NCBI GenBank assembly: GCA_963669155.1
Contig: CAVLGW020000023.1
Span: forward strand, 15,001-79,000
Direction of reading: 5' to 3'
Length of the DNA stretch: 64,000 nucleotides
Origin: Arbacia lixula
Lineage: Eukaryota; Echinodermata; Echinoidea; Arbacioida; Arbaciidae
Part shown: positions 39,201 to 45,200 of the stretch, in pieces
Numbering within the stretch: the first letter of the stretch is position 1
How the letters are laid out: each line of letters starts with the position of its first letter
Translations under genes and position numbers: made by a program
Notes under the pieces: model-generated
Databases searched by the model: none
What the model was told of the DNA's origin: nothing
The model's input: only the letters and a program-made list of their open reading frames with translations

Positions 39201-42200
39201 AGTGTCGTCATAAGGTTGAACTTATAACTTAAGTTTCAAAGCCACTGTTCTCAAACGTCTATACCATTAAGTCGACTGCACATTGTATCTCAATGAATTA
39301 TCAGTGTAAGATATAATTAATAGACTGATGCTCCCGTTGTTAATCAACTCCATTCTCTCCATTGTTTGACACGCGTCTTACTGTAATGTAAAGACTAAAG
39401 ACTAAGAGTTTGCTATGTATAATTTGGTATTGTTAGCCACAGTATATAATTCTAAATTAGGTGAAAGATAAAATACTGGCTACCAGGTAATTATGAGGTT
39501 AGAAAAAAAAGTATGAGAGCGATCTCAACAAAAGGAAGGCAAGTGTTGGAAGAGGAAACAACGGTACAATCAACATACATTTTTTTTTACGAGCAAGAGT
39601 ATTTGATGCATACATGTACATCATTTTATTTTTAATTTTTAGCCTGGGTACGAAAACCAAACCTGTGTGTACTGGAATGAGACCGTCTCTGATTGGTCAA
39701 CTCGTGGCTGCAACCTTGTGTCGTATGACGTCACTACCACCATAGACAGCTATGGCAATGAAACCACGACAGAAACATATGTCTGCGCCTGCGATCATCT
39801 GACGAACTTCGCCATACTTATGGTAAAAATGTGTATATTAGAGAAGTTGATGTACTTGATGAATTCTACCAGAATGTAATTGTTGCATTTTTTGTTTATT
39901 GAGAAATAGCAAAAGTCTATAACAGAGACCAGTAATCCTTCACACTTTTACAATGCATACAGCTGTGAGGAAAACGCCGAGTCTATTGTTAATATTCTCA
40001 TGTAGTCATGTATGAAGTTGAATATTAGATAGAAATTAGAATTAAATTTAATTTTGTGAGACTAATACAAGAGTAGATTTATCATAAATGCTGTAAGATG
40101 TAAAGGGTCTGGATCGCCATATTTGCACAGGAACACCTCCAAGACTAATAGATTAATGTTCTTTATTTTTATTAGTGTCATCATACCCAAGGAATATTGA
40201 TGCTTATCACAAATCCGTCAAACACACACGTTGCTTCAAGTGTGTGCTAGTTCTTAATAGTGAATGGAAATGAATGGAAATTAAAGTTGTATCTAATGCA
40301 GCTGTTTTTACAATAATCCATAACATATTAACTTTTAATGACTCTTCTGTGCTGTCACTCTGATTTTCAAAATACATTTTGACCACATTTCGCTACTTTG
40401 AATCTATTTTTGCTTGAAATAACATATTTAATGATCTTTATCGCCAACCTTTATTCCTCTTCGTTATGGCTAAAGGATATTCATGCCTCCCCAAGTGACG
40501 AAGCTTACAATATTTTGAGCTACATCGGCTGCTCCATCTCTATGATCTGCCTCGTCGTTACCTTGGCAACATATCTGTGGAACAGGTGAGTGTTGTACAG
40601 CGACATGAGCCATGGAAGAAGTGTGAAATAAATGGGTTAAAAATTCACCCTACCTGTGCAATAGGTTTGGAAAGACCAAAGTACTTGAATTTGTTTCAAT
40701 GAAATGGTGGCTGGAATTTATGGGCAATTCTTTTTATAGGACAGTGAGAAAAAAAGGTCAAGAAGAAGAGTATTTATTTATATAAAAGAGAGAGAGAGAA
40801 ACAGAGAAAAAGAGAGAATGCACTGAACAGCACACACTTAAAGAGTAGTATGGAATATGTATTGGGGGAACATGTCCTTGAGAAAAGAGCATCTCGTTCT
40901 CATTTAAAAGATGGCGAGAAATTTGAAGCCAAACTGAGTCGGTCATTTTCTATCTCACGAAGCCACACACAACTCTTACATGATTTTGCAAGGATCACAC
41001 TCAATCCATATCATGGTACTAGCAAAAATGTATATGAGGATATATTTGAAGTAACAACCTGGACGATTTCACCTACAGGAAACTGCGCAATCGTCAGACG
41101 CATCAGATCTTCATGTGTCTGTGTGCTACTCTGCTCGGCCTCTACATCACGTTCATACTCATGCTCGCCTTAGACACTAACCGAAACAGACAGGAGGTTG
41201 TATCGGGTGCATGCGGCTTCCTGGCTAGCCTCGTTCACTACTTTGTCCTGTCGTCGATCGCGTGGATGGGAGTGGAAGGCTACAACACCTATCTGGTCAT
41301 CGTCCGTGTCTTCAACAGCTACATTGAGAACTTCATGATCAAGGCTGGCTTAGCTGCTTGGGGTAAGCGAGGGTTTCTCCGACAACTGTCTGTATTGGTT
41401 GTAGGGAATACGATGAGCGACATATCAAATCTATCAAATGTATTATTATTTCTATGCTTTTCATATAAACGCAATAGAATCGAATTTGCGAGGGACACAA
41501 ATCAAACTAATAGAGCACAATAAAGGTTGCTATTACGTAAACAGAACAACATATTATAAACTGAGATTATGATGTTAATCTCCAAACTGTGGATGCAACA
41601 AGATATATTTAAGTCATCCACGATTAAGTTTTTACCAGATATCATCCTTCCCTCTTTTGAAGTAGGTGTGATATTTGATTGGTTATTTGCTGCCCTTTCT
41701 TATTCAGGTGGTCCAGCTTTGGTTGTGATTCTGACAGGGGCCATCGCCAACACAAACTATGCAGAGGACGACCTGTGAGTAATGCACTTCAATGCACTTC
41801 AATCTACTTCTTCTTTTCTATCTTTATTTCATGCGATGTTAGATCTGAATGTTGAATTTATATACAACACCTATTATTACTTGTAGTTATATATGGACGA
41901 CTCCAGCCCATCTTGGATTTCAAGTTGAGAACTTGTATCGTAAATTCAAGCAGTTTGTGCAATTCGATAAGACGCACACGATCAAAGAACAATAAATTAT
42001 AGGGTATATTTTTTCATTTCAAAATTGAAAATATAAGATCTCCACAAATGTGGCAAACTGAACATTGCATATTTTGGGTGAGATTCGAAAGACAGAGAAC
42101 TTATTTCAAAACATTTCTCATAAATTCATTATTTATAACAGAGGTCATCTTCATGACGAGGACTATTCTTAACAAGACACATCAGTTCCCCCACTTCTGT

Positions 42201-45200
42201 ACATTTTATTCACATACCTGGACCTTGTTGCGTACATATTGAAATATTGTAAATCTTCATAAAACGTATTTGGACAGACCCCATTTACACATCGGCCGGT
42301 TTTGTCGAGTCGGCTTCACGCCGGCGTCAGGTCGTCTCAAAAAAATTACGAAAGTGTGTGTACAGCAGAAAGGGCGGCTTGACAACCCATCGCTTACACG
42401 TACGGCGACAGGGCCATTTTGCGGAGAGACTTCCATGAATTTGACGTTGGCGCGCTCTTCATGTAAACAATGATTTTCGCGCGGTCTTTGACTTTGTGTT
42501 CGAACTCAAAAAACTTATACAAACGCAACAAATAAAGGATACAGAACAGCTGAATAAGCACAAAACTCCGGAAATATGCACTCCATGACTCCACTGAAGC
42601 AAAATCATTTTGATTATTTGTACGAGAAGTTGGTTTATCGGTGTTCAGATTCCTGCCCCAAATGCAACTTGGAAGCGCGCGATACCGAAGTCAATAGTGC
42701 TGGATCAATGACGTATTCAGACTTTAATACTGTATATATCGCGCAAGCTAATGATCACGTAACTCCCGAAAGCCGACCTCAGTCCGATTTGTGTTTACAC
42801 ATAGGAGAAGGCGGTCTAACGCCGCCTCAAGGCCGAGCTCAAACCACCTCCAGAGGTGGACCGAAACCGGGGCGGCCTCAAGGCGGCGTCAGTCCACATG
42901 TGTGTTTACACATGCGTTCAAGGCGTATGTGTAAATCGTATGTGTAAATGGGGTCTACTTCAGAAAGAGTAAGTTATTCAGAACTACATCTACCTGAAAA
43001 TTCTATTCTGATATGTTAATGTTAGTACACTTCATTATGTTTGTCTTTGTTAATAGGAGTAAAGTTGATTACCATACTCCAAATAAATGAATAGAAAATG
43101 AATGGTCTACAACTAAAGAAATGGAACATAAATTGAGAACAACTCAAAGAGCTATGGAAAGAAAAATGCTCCTTCTAACATTACTTGACAAAGTGAAGCA
43201 CACTGACTTAAGGCAGAAAACGAAGGTCAAAGATATTATAGTAAAAATTAAAAGTAATGAAATGGAGATGGGGAGGACACTTATATAGAACACAAGACAA
43301 CAGATGGAACAAGAAACTCACAGAATGGCAACCAAGAACAGGAAAGCGAAGAAGGGGTCGACAAAAGATAAGGTGGAGAGACGAAATATCAACATACACA
43401 AATACAGCAACATGGAACAGAATGACGGCAAATAGACGTGAATGGAAACTGGTTGAGGAGGGCTTCATCCAACAATGGTCGAACAATGCCTGATGAAATA
43501 AATGAATATAATTCTATGTCACATATATATCCCCATTATGAGGACACATGTTTTCAATAGTAATTTATATTGATGCACATATATTGTTTATAATTGTAGA
43601 GAAAGTATATACACATCCATATATCGCTTTTGGGGTTATTGTTTTGTATTAAAAGTTGAACAATTTATCAATATGGATGTTGAAAATGATATCTTGCCAA
43701 ATATCTTCACCATGATGGCCAGACTCGACTGGCACTTGTGCTATTTGTGATCAATTTTGTTGTATATTGTCAGGTATTATTATAGTTGTACAAATAATCA
43801 CGTTGTTGTTAAAAAATCCATCACATCGTATCAAATGTCTAACTATTTATCACGTGTGTATGTTATGTTATCACGTTTTCATCAAACGACAGCATTTCTA
43901 GTATATTATTCTGACGTCATGAAATTGGAAGGGGAACACCGAATATGTCAAGACGTTATGGCCGAGATAACATTGTGAAACATGAACCTGATTATCTTTT
44001 CTTAAACTTAATTTTCAAAGTGTTGTTATGCTGAGTTTACAACATCCCTGTTTCTGCTCAACGAAAAAAAGTAGGAGTCTGTGGTTGAATACCTGGTCAG
44101 TAAATCGTGATATCCTTTGATCATCCTGAAATAAATTATGTTATGTTTATCAAAAGACAGAGTTTCTAGTATTTTATTCTGAGGTCATAAAATTGTGAGA
44201 CGAGCGCCAAATACGTTATGACGATAACATCATGCAATATGAACATGATAACCCTGGTTTGGACTTGATTTTTAAAGTGTTGAAACTTTACAACACCGCA
44301 ACATCACTGTTGCTGCTCCATCAAAACTAACGGTCGTGACTGGCTGAATACCTGGTCAGTAAATCGTGATATCCTTTGATCATCCTGAAATGAATTAATC
44401 TAAAATGTCATTCATATCTTTGCAGCTGCTTCCTCAAGCTGTGGCCTCGGATCGGCGGCCTCTTGATCCCGATGGCCGTCATCCTTGTTGCCAACGTTGT
44501 TATCTTCATCCTCGTCGTTCGCCAACTCATCCTCTCCACCAAGGTCACTGGTAAGCTGAAGAAGGACGCGAAGGACGAGAGACGTGACACGGTCGAGCGC
44601 ATCCAGAATGCCGTCACCATCCTGGTTCTCCTTGGTCTGACTTGGATTGCAGGATACCTCCTCCTGATTGAAGCCTTAAGTCAAGTAAGTAGACCAAGTA
44701 TCGACCCATGACATTAGAGCAGTGAAATAAGTCGACCCTGGGTATGGACTTGATTACCAATGTGCCTTTACGTAAACCTGAGTTAAGCGCGAGGGATATT
44801 TCTTTTTTGTTTTCTGTAACTAAGCTTTAGAAACAAGATCGTGGACAATCTGACTTCAAACAATGAAATAAAATATTCATGTAAATGTAGCTCAGAGCAT
44901 GAAGTACTGCTAGGAGACGTGTTTAATGTAGGTTAGGCTTACCTCACAGTCCAGATTGGAATGACAATAGATTTGCAATAAAACACACGAGCTCTCGAAC
45001 TTCACTCAAATTGTATGTTTTTTTTAAACCTTTTTTGCAATTTTATGAACCGTGTGTACAAACCATATCGCAAATATGACATTAGGGAAGGGTTTGGAGA
45101 ACTTGCAATAGGAGTATGTAGATAAATGTGTGCAAAGCGTGGAAGGTTTATAGCATGGTCGTATCTATTTGTTGTTTGATTTGTTATTTCATTCTCATCA

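Larger units (their letters stand above)
31181..39642. other. Introns of the Ig-SEA-HormR-GAIN part
   Basis: Introns of 170 bp to 1.7 kb without other recognised genes. 34555-34712 contains words (tgtctataaaggccac, ggtggccactatagacagg) of a repeat with an inverted inner pair. 36800-36845 is an ATTTAAAT-rich run. The rest is AT-rich and unassigned. Confidence 0.5.
39823..41707. other. Introns of the TM1-TM4 part
   Basis: No other gene seen. Only an aga-rich run at 40785-40815 stands out. Confidence 0.5.
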
